NCBI GenBank assembly: GCA_025699025.1
Contig: JAILWJ010000001.1
Location: 630,391 to 694,390 of the forward strand
Reading direction: 5' to 3'
Origin: Nitrosarchaeum sp.
Lineage (GTDB): Archaea > Thermoproteota > Nitrososphaeria > Nitrososphaerales > Nitrosopumilaceae
Length of the DNA stretch: 64,000 nt
Each line of letters opens with the position of its first letter. Positions within the stretch are counted from its first letter, which is position 1. Shown piece by piece: positions 1-8,343 of this stretch. The notes below the pieces were generated by a model, which ran no database searches, was not told the origin of the DNA, and was given only the letters and a program-made list of their open reading frames with translations. The position numbers were made by a program, and so were the translations under genes.

Positions 1-155
1 CATCTAGAGATATCATCTTCAGCTGCAGGATCATCTGCCAAGACGGTTAAAATCTGACCAACTTGCATTCTCTCAATTTCAATTTTTGTTCTAAACACAG
101 GTTCTGGACAAAATAATCCTGTTGCGTTTAATTTTTTTTCAGTAGATTCAGACAT
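1..155 (-). CDS. TusA/SirA-family sulfur carrier protein (3' end outside window)
   Basis: The reverse strand from an ATG at 155 reads MSESTEKKLNATGLFCPEPV and continues open to the window edge. The motif CPEP, after a short strand-forming segment (LNATGLFCPEP), is the signature of the TusA/SirA/YedF family, whose Cys carries a persulfide for sulfur relay to tRNA thiolation, molybdenum cofactor or other acceptors. About 51 residues are visible of a family usually near 75-80, so the C-terminal third is missing only because the window ends. It is followed on the same strand by nothing visible here; the neighbour to the right is the PHP gene on the same strand. The specific sulfur donor and acceptor cannot be told from sequence. 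Confidence 0.85.
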   Translation of the reverse strand, partial: MSESTEKKLNATGLFCPEPVFRTKIEIERMQVGQILTVLADDPAAEDDISR

Positions 156-223
156 TATATCTAATTCATCAAGGTCGTTTTGTCATATTAAAATCTATTC
201 GAGTTTAGCTCGACCTATTTTTG

Positions 224-1144
224 CTACAAGGCCATCTTGAACATAGTTCCCAGATTACGTTCTCTCATAAAACTAGGATCATGATTTTGAAAATTAATTT
301 TTTGGGAAATTCTTTTCATCAGATAGATGGCAATGTTGTAAAAGATGGACCAAAGATGGCTGTCCTGATTAGAATCATATATTTTGAGCATCAGGGTTAA
401 AAGCCATTTTGCATTGGGATAATGTTCAGATATATAATCAACCAGATAATCTTTGGAATTGCTAATTTTGTACTTTAAGTGATCTAAAGTTTCAACAGGC
501 AAAGCATATCCCGTTTGTGAAATTTCAATTCTGCCCCTTCTCATAGACTGCAAAATATCATCCAGGTTATTTTCTGAATCAATAACGTTTACGCACCTGC
601 CAAGAGTAGACAACACATGCGAATCACTGCCAGACACCTGAATCATGTTATGCTCCAAAGCAAACTGAGTTGCCTTTGCATTTGATAAAATATCGACATT
701 ATTACTGTTGAAAACTTCAACCATGTCACATTTCTTTGCATCATCACGAAGTGCGTCAAGTAAACTAAACGGATGGGGTGCAGACGAGATCCCATTCTGT
801 TTTCGTACTTCATCGATTAGTTCATCAAGAGTCAAGCCAGATTTAATTTCATCATGTATGCCATACGCCAAAACATGTGCACCCGTATCAATAGTAATTT
901 CCTCTGCGGGAAAAACAGCAATATTTTTGAATTTGGAATGATCCTTTTTGTATTGTAAAAGCTGTCGATATCCATCAAGGGTATTGTGATTAGTGACAAA
1001 AATAGCATCCAAGCCCAAACTATGTGACCTGTCAAGTTGATCTCGGATGGACACATTGCAGTCATAAGGAGGCTCTTCAGTTCCAACGTGAAAATTTGAA
1101 AAAGAATTATGACAGTGTAATTCAGTTTTTACAGGCAATTTCAA
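224..1144 (-). CDS. PHP-domain metal-dependent phosphoesterase
   Basis: This 306-residue protein opens with TELHCHNSFSN, the first metal-binding motif (HxH) of the PHP (polymerase and histidinol phosphatase) superfamily. It continues with FVTNHNTLDGY, AEEI and GSDSHVLSTLGRC, which fit the later histidine/aspartate metal ligands. Members hydrolyse phosphoester bonds with two or three metal ions; the closest general class is the TrpH/YciV-like stand-alone PHP hydrolases. The PHP fold fills about the first 210 residues and the C-terminal 90 residues have no motif I recognise. The ATG at 1144 sits just before the first strand, so the start is comfortable. The substrate is unknown. Confidence 0.8.
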   Translation of the reverse strand: MKLPVKTELHCHNSFSNFHVGTEEPPYDCNVSIRDQLDRSHSLGLDAIFVTNHNTLDGYRQLLQYKKDHSKFKNIAVFPAEEITIDTGAHVLAYGIHDEIKSGLTLDELIDEVRKQNGISSAPHPFSLLDALRDDAKKCDMVEVFNSNNVDILSNAKATQFALEHNMIQVSGSDSHVLSTLGRCVNVIDSENNLDDILQSMRRGRIEISQTGYALPVETLDHLKYKISNSKDYLVDYISEHYPNAKWLLTLMLKIYDSNQDSHLWSIFYNIAIYLMKRISQKINFQNHDPSFMRERNLGTMFKMAL

Positions 1145-1190
1145 GTAAAATTTTCATCTTGGAATTATAATCCTATTGCATTGCCAAGAG

Positions 1191-1937
1191 TCATCTAAAT
1201 AGATCTTCGTTTTCGGGTCGTATCAGGTTGTTTGAAAAATTATCGCTTGAAAAACCGTAATTTCGAATAATTGCAGCAGGACATTGAGCATTCTTTTGCA
1301 TCACTAATTCAGCAGCACCACTTAGCTCATCTGCAACAGCTATCGCAGTAACTCTCAGTATCTTATCAAAAGAGTCCAAGGTTCCAGCATAGTCAAGAAT
1401 AGGGTTTATTCCAGATACGCCTATAGCAACATTGGTCTGACCCAGTCTAAAAGGTCGTCCAAAAGTATCAGATATGATTACAGCAACATTCTTCTTTGTC
1501 ATTTGTAAAATTTCTTTTCTTATCAATTCAGCAGAACGGTTAGAGTCAACAGGTAAAAGTGTAGCATGCCCAGGCGGAACATTACTTTCATCAACGCCAG
1601 CATTTGCACAAACAAAGCCATGGTTTGTTTCAACAACCATGATTCCTCGGGCCATTCTTACAATTCTCTTTGATTCTCTAAGGATCAATTCAACAATCCT
1701 AGGATCCTTTTGATACTGAGAGCTAATTCCTTCTGCCAGCAATGAAGGCTTAACGGATTCCAGATTGACAACTCGCCCTTCTTGTTTTGAGATTATTTTC
1801 TGGGCAATTACCAAAATATCCCCATCACAAACAGATTCAGACTTTAAAATCAATTTTGCAATATTGTCAGTAGAGTCTATTTCCTTGTCTATATGCACGG
1901 GCAGAATATTCAACTGCCTATCAGTTGAAACATCCAT
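1191..1937 (-). CDS. cofE: Coenzyme F420:L-glutamate ligase
   Basis: CofE adds L-glutamate residues to F420-0 with GTP, giving F420-1 and F420-2 (cytoplasm, last step of F420 synthesis). The 248-residue length matches the archaeal single-domain enzyme. Diagnostic stretches are VIAQKIISKQEGR near residue 45, MARGIMVVETNHGFVCANAG near 95-115, DESNVPPG, and SDTFGRPFRLGQTNVAIGVS near 155-175. No nitroreductase-like FbiB extension is present. It ends 10 bp before the SerB-like gene's 3' end region on the same strand, so the two genes (serB-like then cofE) are probably co-transcribed. The other cof genes in this window lie at 30.6-32.1 kb and 51.3-53.8 kb. Confidence 0.93.
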   Translation of the reverse strand: MDVSTDRQLNILPVHIDKEIDSTDNIAKLILKSESVCDGDILVIAQKIISKQEGRVVNLESVKPSLLAEGISSQYQKDPRIVELILRESKRIVRMARGIMVVETNHGFVCANAGVDESNVPPGHATLLPVDSNRSAELIRKEILQMTKKNVAVIISDTFGRPFRLGQTNVAIGVSGINPILDYAGTLDSFDKILRVTAIAVADELSGAAELVMQKNAQCPAAIIRNYGFSSDNFSNNLIRPENEDLFR

Positions 1938-1947
1938 AAAATATTGT

Positions 1948-2616
1948 TTATGCAGTAGTGGTGGTTTGAAGTTCTAATTTAAAGTGCTTGTTGATTATAT
2001 CAAGAATTTTAGAGAGATCTTTCTCCTCAAGAGTTGTGGTCGCCATGTCTTTAACCACATCCTGAGCCCTATACGCAATACCTAGTCCACAAATATCAAA
2101 CAATTTGACATCATTTGCACCATCAACCACACATGCAATATTTTCTTTCTTTTCACCCCATTCAGATATTTTGATTTTTGCAGATTTTGCCTTGTCAGAA
2201 TCAACAGATATGTTCACACCGTCAAGCTTGCCATCTTTGAAAACCAGTTCATTGGAATACACATAATCCAAATCAAGTTCTTTTTTCAATCTATCAGTCA
2301 TAATTGTAAAACCGCCAGAAACTGCCATCAATTTCCATCCTGCAGCTTTTAAAACTCTACAAGCTTCTTTTGCACCAGTCATTATAGGCAAAGAATCAGC
2401 TACCGCTTTGCAGGTTTCAAAATCCAACCCTTTTAGAGCATCAACTCTAGTTTTGAGCCCCTCTTCCCAATTTATTACCCCTTGAATTCCTTTTTTTGTG
2501 ATTTCCCAAATTTCAGCTTCTTTGTCTAGCTTTTCTGCAAGTATGGGGAGGTACTCAGCGTCGTAAAGAACCCCTTCAACATCAAAAATTACCAACAAGT
2601 GTTTTCTGATTTGCAA
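1948..2616 (-). CDS. Phosphoserine phosphatase-like HAD hydrolase
   Basis: This 222-residue haloacid-dehalogenase protein has the layout of SerB: motif I FDVEGVLYD (residues 11-19), the substrate-contact segment around W-EEGLKTRV, motif II VSGGF, motif III Lys near DKAKSAK, and motif IV VVDGANDVKLFD. SerB dephosphorylates O-phosphoserine in serine synthesis. The odd point is motif I: the nucleophile Asp12 is kept but the general-acid position two residues on is Glu14, where most HAD phosphatases have Asp. The cap segment and SGGF loop still favour a phosphoserine-phosphatase-type enzyme, but activity on another phosphate ester is possible. It lies directly upstream of cofE on the same strand, 10 bp apart. 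Confidence 0.75.
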   Translation of the reverse strand: MQIRKHLLVIFDVEGVLYDAEYLPILAEKLDKEAEIWEITKKGIQGVINWEEGLKTRVDALKGLDFETCKAVADSLPIMTGAKEACRVLKAAGWKLMAVSGGFTIMTDRLKKELDLDYVYSNELVFKDGKLDGVNISVDSDKAKSAKIKISEWGEKKENIACVVDGANDVKLFDICGLGIAYRAQDVVKDMATTTLEEKDLSKILDIINKHFKLELQTTTTA

Positions 2617-2703
2617 AAAAATTGCTAATTATATTAAAGTTTAAACTTTTTTTGAGATCAAAAAAACGTTAGTAATAAATCAAAGAAGCAAATCATACTT
2701 GCT

Positions 2704-2991
2704 ATGGACGAATTAGAACACAAATACGAAGTAGAAATTGAAGTCACAGAGAAAAAACAAAAACTACCAGATCCGATAAAGGCAGAATTAAAAGAATCAG
2801 GCATGATGGACGACAAGGGAAAACTCAAACTAAAGGGAGTCAGCCCCAAAATGCTAAAAAGAATGAAACAGGAATTCGTAAATTGCCCAGTGTTAAAGGA
2901 AGAAATTCAATTCATACAGTGTTTTGTATGTCCTAATTTCCAGAGCAGGGTCACAGGCAAAGTACTCTGTAAAGGCGACGCGTTAAAATAA
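2704..2991 (+). CDS. Conserved-looking small cysteine-containing protein, function unknown
   Basis: A 95-residue acidic and lysine-rich protein. I do not recognise a family. The N-terminal two thirds are charged and lack hydrophobic segments (MDELEHKYEVEIEV, then lysine-rich KLKLKGVSPKMLKRMKQEF). The C-terminal third carries four cysteines (NCPVLKEE, QCFVCPNF, VLCKG), which could bind zinc or an iron-sulfur cluster. Codon use is like its neighbours and it has its own upstream space, divergent from the HAD gene. proS follows on the same strand after 61 bp. It is probably cytoplasmic; no function is claimed. Confidence 0.6.
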   Translation: MDELEHKYEVEIEVTEKKQKLPDPIKAELKESGMMDDKGKLKLKGVSPKMLKRMKQEFVNCPVLKEEIQFIQCFVCPNFQSRVTGKVLCKGDALK

Positions 2992-3052
2992 AATAGATAC
3001 AAACGTTTTAGCACGAAAGGCTCATTAGTAAACCATTTCTTGGAATTCTAGT

Positions 3053-4495
3053 TTGAGTAAAGAAGACATAGGGATTACAGTCTCCAAAGAAGACGATTTT
3101 AGTGAATGGTATACGCAAGTTGTGCTAAAAGCAAAGCTTGCAGATTATGCACCAGTCAAAGGATTGATTGTGTTAAGGCCAGATGGGTATTCAATATGGG
3201 AGTCGCTTCGAAACACATTTGACAAGAAATTTTTCAAAAACGGTATCAGGAACGGATTTCTTCCAGTATTAATTCCAGAGTCACTGCTGGGAAAAGAAAA
3301 AAAGCATTTTGCAGGATTTAACCCCGAAGTATTTTGGGTAACACATTCAGGAGAAAACGAAATAGGGGACAGACTGGCACTCAGACCAACATCGGAGACT
3401 TTGGCATATACGCTGTATTCAAAATGGATTCAAAGCTGGAGGGATCTCCCATTGAAAATAAATTTTTGGAACACAGCACTAAGAGCAGAGATCAAAGCAA
3501 CAAAACCATTTCTGAGGACATCTGAATTTCTGTGGCAAGAAGGGCACACTGTTCACGCTACAAAAGAAGAGGCAGAAGAAGAGGTAATGAAAATTTTAGA
3601 AATTTACAAAAATACAGTTGAAGATGAACTAGCAATTCCAGTGGTAATAGGCAAAAAGAGCGAGAAGGAGAAATTTGTCGGAGCAGTATATACCACTACA
3701 ATGGAATCAATCATGCCAGATGGAAAAGCACTGCAGATGGGAACATCACATTTTCTCGGACAGAATTTCTCAATCCCATTTGAAGTAAAATTTGCAGACA
3801 AGGACAACGTAGAACATTTTGCTTGGCAATCATCATGGGGAGTGTCGTGGAGACTGATCGGTGCAATGATAATGATACACGGAGACAACAAGGGACTTGT
3901 ATTGCCACCCAAAGTGGCACCGATTCAAGTAGTAATAGTACCAATATACAATTCTGAAGAAACGAAAAAAATAGTAATCCCCAAAGCCAGAGAAATTCAA
4001 GAGAAATTATCATCAGAAAACATCAGGGTTCATTTTGATGATAGAGATGAACTGACACCGGGATACAAATTCAACGACTGGGAACTAAAAGGAGTCCCAA
4101 TCAGAATCGAGATAGGACCCAAAGACATCGAAAAACAAAGTATGATGGTTGCAAAAAGATACAACAAGGAAAAGACATCGATCCAGTTTGACAATATCAA
4201 AAATATCGTATCAATTTTAGATGAGATCCAAAAGCAGATGCTAGAATCAGCAAAGATCCAGAGTGAGAAAAACACCAGAAAAGTCGACAGTTATTCAGAA
4301 TTTAAATCAAAAATTTCAGATGGCGGGTTTTTCAATGCATACTGGTGCGGAAATCAAGAGTGTGAAGAAAAGATCAAAGAAGAGACCAGCGCAGACATCA
4401 GAGTCATCCCATTTGATTCAGAAGACACATCAGGAAAATGCATGTATTGTCAAAAACAGAGCACATGCAAGCCAGTTTTTGCTCGTGGATATTAA
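3053..4495 (+). CDS. proS: Prolyl-tRNA synthetase, archaeal/eukaryotic type
   Basis: ProS charges tRNA-Pro with proline using ATP. The 480-residue length and the absence of the bacterial editing insertion match the archaeal/eukaryotic class II form. Visible class II landmarks include the RPDGY segment, LRPTSETLAYTLYS (proline and ATP site), LRTSEFLWQEGHTVH (motif 2 region) and a C-terminal zinc-type segment with CGNQECEE and CMYCQKQSTCKP. The start is a TTG at 3053; the next residues SKEDIGITVSKEDDFSEW match where such proteins begin. The window also encodes tRNA-Pro(UGG) at 44.5 kb. Confidence 0.95.
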   Translation: MSKEDIGITVSKEDDFSEWYTQVVLKAKLADYAPVKGLIVLRPDGYSIWESLRNTFDKKFFKNGIRNGFLPVLIPESLLGKEKKHFAGFNPEVFWVTHSGENEIGDRLALRPTSETLAYTLYSKWIQSWRDLPLKINFWNTALRAEIKATKPFLRTSEFLWQEGHTVHATKEEAEEEVMKILEIYKNTVEDELAIPVVIGKKSEKEKFVGAVYTTTMESIMPDGKALQMGTSHFLGQNFSIPFEVKFADKDNVEHFAWQSSWGVSWRLIGAMIMIHGDNKGLVLPPKVAPIQVVIVPIYNSEETKKIVIPKAREIQEKLSSENIRVHFDDRDELTPGYKFNDWELKGVPIRIEIGPKDIEKQSMMVAKRYNKEKTSIQFDNIKNIVSILDEIQKQMLESAKIQSEKNTRKVDSYSEFKSKISDGGFFNAYWCGNQECEEKIKEETSADIRVIPFDSEDTSGKCMYCQKQSTCKPVFARGY

Positions 4496-4505
4496 AAATA
4501 AGATT

Positions 4506-4859
4506 TTAGATAAGGTCTAGTATTTTTTTAGCAGTATCATCGATGTTAACATCAGGATCCGCAGAAATGAAAAGCACCTTATCATCAACAAGAAAAGTCA
4601 TAAGCACCACATTTTTTCGCCTAGCAGCAGCATAAGTAACAGGACCAAGGTTTTCATCAAATTCTTGTCTTGTGCGAACACGCAATACTGCCTCCATGAA
4701 CATTCTCTTTCTGTCACTGTCATCCTTTAAGGGGATTATGCTCTCTTTGAATCTACCCACAACAAGGTTGCCCATCATATCCAAAAACCCTGCAAACCTA
4801 ATTTCCGGTTCCTTTAGCAACAACTCACATTTTTGAGCATACGTGTTATTCCCAGTCAC
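4506..4859 (-). CDS. DUF6659-like small protein, function unknown
   Basis: I place the start at a GTG at 4859, giving 117 residues that begin VTGNNTYAQKCELLLKEPEI. The open frame reaches back to 4967, but that extension is hydrophobic, AT-rich and would run over the egtB start. The core EIRFAGFLDMMGNLVVGRF followed by a charged helix and strands (VVLMTFLVDDKVLFISADPD) resembles a family abundant in thaumarchaea with unknown, possibly sensory, function. The family name is from memory and moderately secure. It converges on proS (stop codons 10 bp apart) and is divergent from egtB with about 97 bp between them. Confidence 0.65.
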   Translation of the reverse strand: MTGNNTYAQKCELLLKEPEIRFAGFLDMMGNLVVGRFKESIIPLKDDSDRKRMFMEAVLRVRTRQEFDENLGPVTYAAARRKNVVLMTFLVDDKVLFISADPDVNIDDTAKKILDLI

Positions 4860-4956
4860 GATGAAATTAAGAAGTATGCGGTAAATAAGGTATAGGAAAT
4901 TTGTTTTGAAATTATTCAGGGTCAAATATAATAGTGAATGAAAACAATTTGGCATA

Positions 4957-6258
4957 ATGACAGTCAATCAGGAATTAGATTTGCTTGTGGAGCAATTTCA
5001 AAAAATACGAAAAAGAACTTTAGAGATGGTCAAGACGCTGGAAAAGGACGATTTTGTAGTTCAAACCGCATTCTTTATGAGCCCTCCAAAATGGCACATA
5101 GGGCACGTGAGCTGGATTTATGAGGCAATCATGAACAAGATCGACAAAAACTATGAGTTCTATTCAAGAGAATTTTCAGAGTATCTTAATTCATACTATC
5201 AGCAGTTTGGAGTGCCACATGACAAGGGTTTGAGAGGAGTGGTCTCAAGACCAACAGTAGATCAGATTTTCCAATATTTCAACACCGTTAACCAGAGAGT
5301 TGAAAAATTTCTTGTGTCACATACATTGAATGATGAAAATAGGAAATTGATTGTAATGGGACTTCACCACGAGTGCCAACATCAAGAATTACTCATATAC
5401 GATTTACAGCACTTACTAGCAGAGCAATATAAGCCAGTACAAAAAAACAAAGCGCCGATTCCCTCACCAGTTGAAAAAAAGTCAGTCATTGTTAAAGGAG
5501 GGCTGTTCACCCTAGGGTATAACGGAGATAATTTTTGCTACGACATAGAATTACCTGAGCACAAAGCATACCTAAACGATTTCAGAATAGATGCATTTCC
5601 AGTAACCAATGAAGAATATTTGGAGTTTATGAATGACGGAGGGTATGAGAATTACAAATTTTGGCTTTCTGACGGATGGGAGAAAGTGAAGAAAAACGAA
5701 TGGAGTTGTCCAATGTATTGGGAAAGAACAGACGGAAAATGGAAAGTGCGGGATTTCATTGGAATCAGGGACGTCAATCCAAATGAACCAGTATGTCATG
5801 TAAGTTTCTATGAAGCAGATGCATATTGCAAGTGGGCAGGTAAAAGATTACCAACTGAAGCAGAATGGGAAAAAGCTGCGTGCTGGAATGAAGAAAAACA
5901 AGTGAAGACGATTTTCCCATGGGGAAACGGCAACCCATCTAAAGAAAATTGCAATTTATTAGAATCATATAATTGGAAATGTACCGAGATTGGAGCATAC
6001 CCAAATGGCAGGAGTCATTTAGGATGTTATCAAATGATTGGAGATGTATGGGAATGGACTTCATCAGAGTTTACAGGGTATCCAGGCTTCAAAACAGGAT
6101 TTGATGAATATAATGACAAATGGTTTACAAATCAAAAGGTTTTGCGAGGAGGTTCTTTTGGTACACCACAAATGTCCATCAGGGGAAGTTATAGAAACTT
6201 TTTCAGACTAGACGAGAGATGGTTGTTTTCAGGGTTTAGATGCGCCGAGGATCTGTAA
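4957..6258 (+). CDS. egtB: EgtB-like ergothioneine sulfoxide synthase
   Basis: EgtB is a non-haem iron enzyme that joins hercynine (trimethyl-histidine) to cysteine or gamma-glutamyl-cysteine with oxygen. This 433-residue protein has the expected two parts: a DinB-like four-helix N-terminal domain (about 1-150) and a formylglycine-generating-enzyme (SUMF1/FGE) fold (about 165-433, ending FSGFRCAEDL). The predicted three-histidine iron site is visible: His50 in WHIGHVSW, and His137 and His141 in HHECQHQELL. FGE-type marks include KRLPTEAEWEKAA and VLRGGSF. The gene converges on egtD with only 2 bp between the stop codons, which strongly supports the ergothioneine assignment. Which sulfur donor is used cannot be decided here. 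Confidence 0.87.
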   Translation: MTVNQELDLLVEQFQKIRKRTLEMVKTLEKDDFVVQTAFFMSPPKWHIGHVSWIYEAIMNKIDKNYEFYSREFSEYLNSYYQQFGVPHDKGLRGVVSRPTVDQIFQYFNTVNQRVEKFLVSHTLNDENRKLIVMGLHHECQHQELLIYDLQHLLAEQYKPVQKNKAPIPSPVEKKSVIVKGGLFTLGYNGDNFCYDIELPEHKAYLNDFRIDAFPVTNEEYLEFMNDGGYENYKFWLSDGWEKVKKNEWSCPMYWERTDGKWKVRDFIGIRDVNPNEPVCHVSFYEADAYCKWAGKRLPTEAEWEKAACWNEEKQVKTIFPWGNGNPSKENCNLLESYNWKCTEIGAYPNGRSHLGCYQMIGDVWEWTSSEFTGYPGFKTGFDEYNDKWFTNQKVLRGGSFGTPQMSIRGSYRNFFRLDERWLFSGFRCAEDL

Positions 6259-6260
6259 AA

Positions 6261-7283
6261 TTACTTTTTAGATGCCAAAGTCAAGGAAAAGAGATTTTTC
6301 TCATCTAACCAAATCCGCTTTATTTCAAATCCAGTACTTTCCATCAATTCTTTAATTTGGTCTAATTTGTATTTGTAAGAGTATTCCGTAAGAATCAGCT
6401 CATCCTTGTGCAAATGTAGCAAGAGATTGGATTTTGAAATAATTACAGACTGAGTTACAAGAGATTTTAGATACATCTCAATTCGCTGTTCCTTTTGATT
6501 GTAAACTGCACTATGTGCAAAATTATTTAAATTAAAATCAGCATCTAATTCATCATTAATTCTGGACAGCACATTTAGGTTGAAGCTGGCAGTAACTCCT
6601 TTAGAGTCATCATATGCATTTTCCAAGACAGATTTGTCCTTAACCAAATCAAGCCCGATTAAGAAGAGATCATTATTTTTCATAGCAGAGTTGATTTTCT
6701 CCAAGAATTCTTTTCCAGCAGACGGAGAAAAGTTACCATAACTAGAGCCCAGGAAAAGAATAAGATTCCTTTTTTCATCAAAATTTTCAACAAATTCTAT
6801 CCCCCCTTCATATGTATCAATGATCCCGGTGATTGAGAGTTTTTCATAGTCTTTTAAAAGCAGTTCAGAGCTTTCAGTTAAAATTTCAGAAATGTCTATT
6901 GGAAAGTACTCCATTTTGTCGTATAGTTTGTCAAACAAGTCTAGAATCAGCCTTGTCTTAACCGCAGACCCGCTACCCAGTTCCACCAAACGAAAATAAT
7001 CGTCAAGAAACAAGGGCAATTTATTTTGCAATTTTTTAAGAATTGAAATTTCGGCTCTGGTGGGATAATATTCATCCAACAAACAAATTTTTTCAAATAA
7101 CTCAGAACCTTTTTTGTCATAAAAGAATTTAGGGCTTATGTATTTAGAATCAGAATTTAGACTAGAAGAAATCTCTTCAGCAAAAGTTTTTTCGATTTTT
7201 GTAGAATGAGGTTTAAAATATTGTAGTCGTGAATTGACCACATATTTCTTGTAATTTAGATCATTTTGCACTGTTTCAATCAA
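6261..7283 (-). CDS. egtD: EgtD-like histidine N-alpha-methyltransferase
   Basis: EgtD trimethylates the alpha-amino group of histidine with S-adenosylmethionine to make hercynine. The 340-residue length fits the family. Characteristic segments are the N-terminal SPKFFYDKKGSELFEKI and LDEYYPTRAE, and the AdoMet-binding strand RLVELGSGSAVKTRLILD near residue 90-110, then PIDISE and LFLGSSYGNF. The convergent partner is the EgtB-like gene. A dimethylating or other small-molecule role is possible, but the pairing makes hercynine synthesis the best call. It is probably cytoplasmic. Confidence 0.87.
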   Translation of the reverse strand: MIETVQNDLNYKKYVVNSRLQYFKPHSTKIEKTFAEEISSSLNSDSKYISPKFFYDKKGSELFEKICLLDEYYPTRAEISILKKLQNKLPLFLDDYFRLVELGSGSAVKTRLILDLFDKLYDKMEYFPIDISEILTESSELLLKDYEKLSITGIIDTYEGGIEFVENFDEKRNLILFLGSSYGNFSPSAGKEFLEKINSAMKNNDLFLIGLDLVKDKSVLENAYDDSKGVTASFNLNVLSRINDELDADFNLNNFAHSAVYNQKEQRIEMYLKSLVTQSVIISKSNLLLHLHKDELILTEYSYKYKLDQIKELMESTGFEIKRIWLDEKNLFSLTLASKK

Positions 7284-7377
7284 ATATTGAAATAAAATTT
7301 TCTGGACTTAAATGTCTTATTCCAGATTCCATCTACTCACCATAATTCTTGATATAGTTGCATGCTTTTGTTTAAAC

Positions 7378-8343
7378 ATGGAAGACATACTGAGAGTGGA
7401 GCATCTGAGTAAATCATTTGTAAAAAAGAGTATGTTCGGATCACAGACCACATCCGTTAAAGCAACAGATGATGTTACGTTTTCCATAACAAGGGGGGAA
7501 GTTTTTGTTTTAGCTGGAGAGTCAGGTTCTGGCAAATCAACAATTGCCAAATTAATTTTAAAATCACTGGATTTAGATTCAGGTAAGATTATTTTTGAGG
7601 GCCAAGAGATCAAGAATGAACCAAAGAGCACATCAAAAATTAGAATGAATTGTCAGATGATCCAACAAGATCCGTATGATTCTATAAACCCACAAATGAA
7701 AATCAGAGACATTGTACTAGAACCATTAGAAATTCACAACATAGGAACAAAAGAAGATAGAGAAAATAGACTTGTAGAAGTACTAAGGGAAGTAAAACTA
7801 GAACCAGCCGATGAGATCATGAACAAATTTCCTCACATGTTATCAGGGGGGCAAAGACAAAGAGTAGTATTAGCAAGGGCACTGTCAATAAAACCAAAAA
7901 TCATACTTGCAGATGAGCCTGTTTCAATGTTAGATGTCTCAATAAGGGCAGAAATGTTGGACTTGATGAAAGAACTCCAAAGAAAGTATGGTATTTCATT
8001 TATCTACATCACTCATGATTTGGCCACTGCCAGATATTTTGGGCAAAGGATAGCAATTCTGTATTTGGGAAGAATTGTCGAGATGGGGCCAATTGACGAG
8101 GTGCTACTAAAACCAAAACACCCATACACTCAAGCATTGATTGATGCCATTTCAGAGCCAGATCCGGACAATCTAGACAAAATAAAAAAAATAAGAATCA
8201 AGGAGCCACCAGATTTGACCATTAAGGAAGGATGTAGATTTCAATCAAGATGTCCTTACGTCATAGACAAATGTAGAATCGAGCCGAACCTGGAGAAGAA
8301 AAATTCAAAGCACTTTGTTGCGTGTTATGTTGAATTTAACTAA
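7378..8343 (+). CDS. Oligopeptide/dipeptide-type ABC transporter ATP-binding protein
   Basis: A 321-residue ATPase of the Opp/Dpp class. The Walker A GESGSGKST, Q-loop region MIQQDPYDSINPQ, signature LSGGQRQRV, Walker B IILADEPVSMLD and H-loop YITHDLATARYF are all intact. The C-terminal oligo_HPY extension carries cysteines (GCRFQSRCPYVIDKC and VACY), a pattern associated with an iron-sulfur site in some DppD-like proteins. I chose the ATG at 7378 because the frame upstream (from 7312) encodes an unrelated hydrophobic leader and the ATPase core starts right after MEDILRVEHLSKSF. No permease is adjacent; a family-5 binding protein is at 37.6 kb. The 3' end overlaps smc by 4 bp. Confidence 0.9.
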   Translation: MEDILRVEHLSKSFVKKSMFGSQTTSVKATDDVTFSITRGEVFVLAGESGSGKSTIAKLILKSLDLDSGKIIFEGQEIKNEPKSTSKIRMNCQMIQQDPYDSINPQMKIRDIVLEPLEIHNIGTKEDRENRLVEVLREVKLEPADEIMNKFPHMLSGGQRQRVVLARALSIKPKIILADEPVSMLDVSIRAEMLDLMKELQRKYGISFIYITHDLATARYFGQRIAILYLGRIVEMGPIDEVLLKPKHPYTQALIDAISEPDPDNLDKIKKIRIKEPPDLTIKEGCRFQSRCPYVIDKCRIEPNLEKKNSKHFVACYVEFN

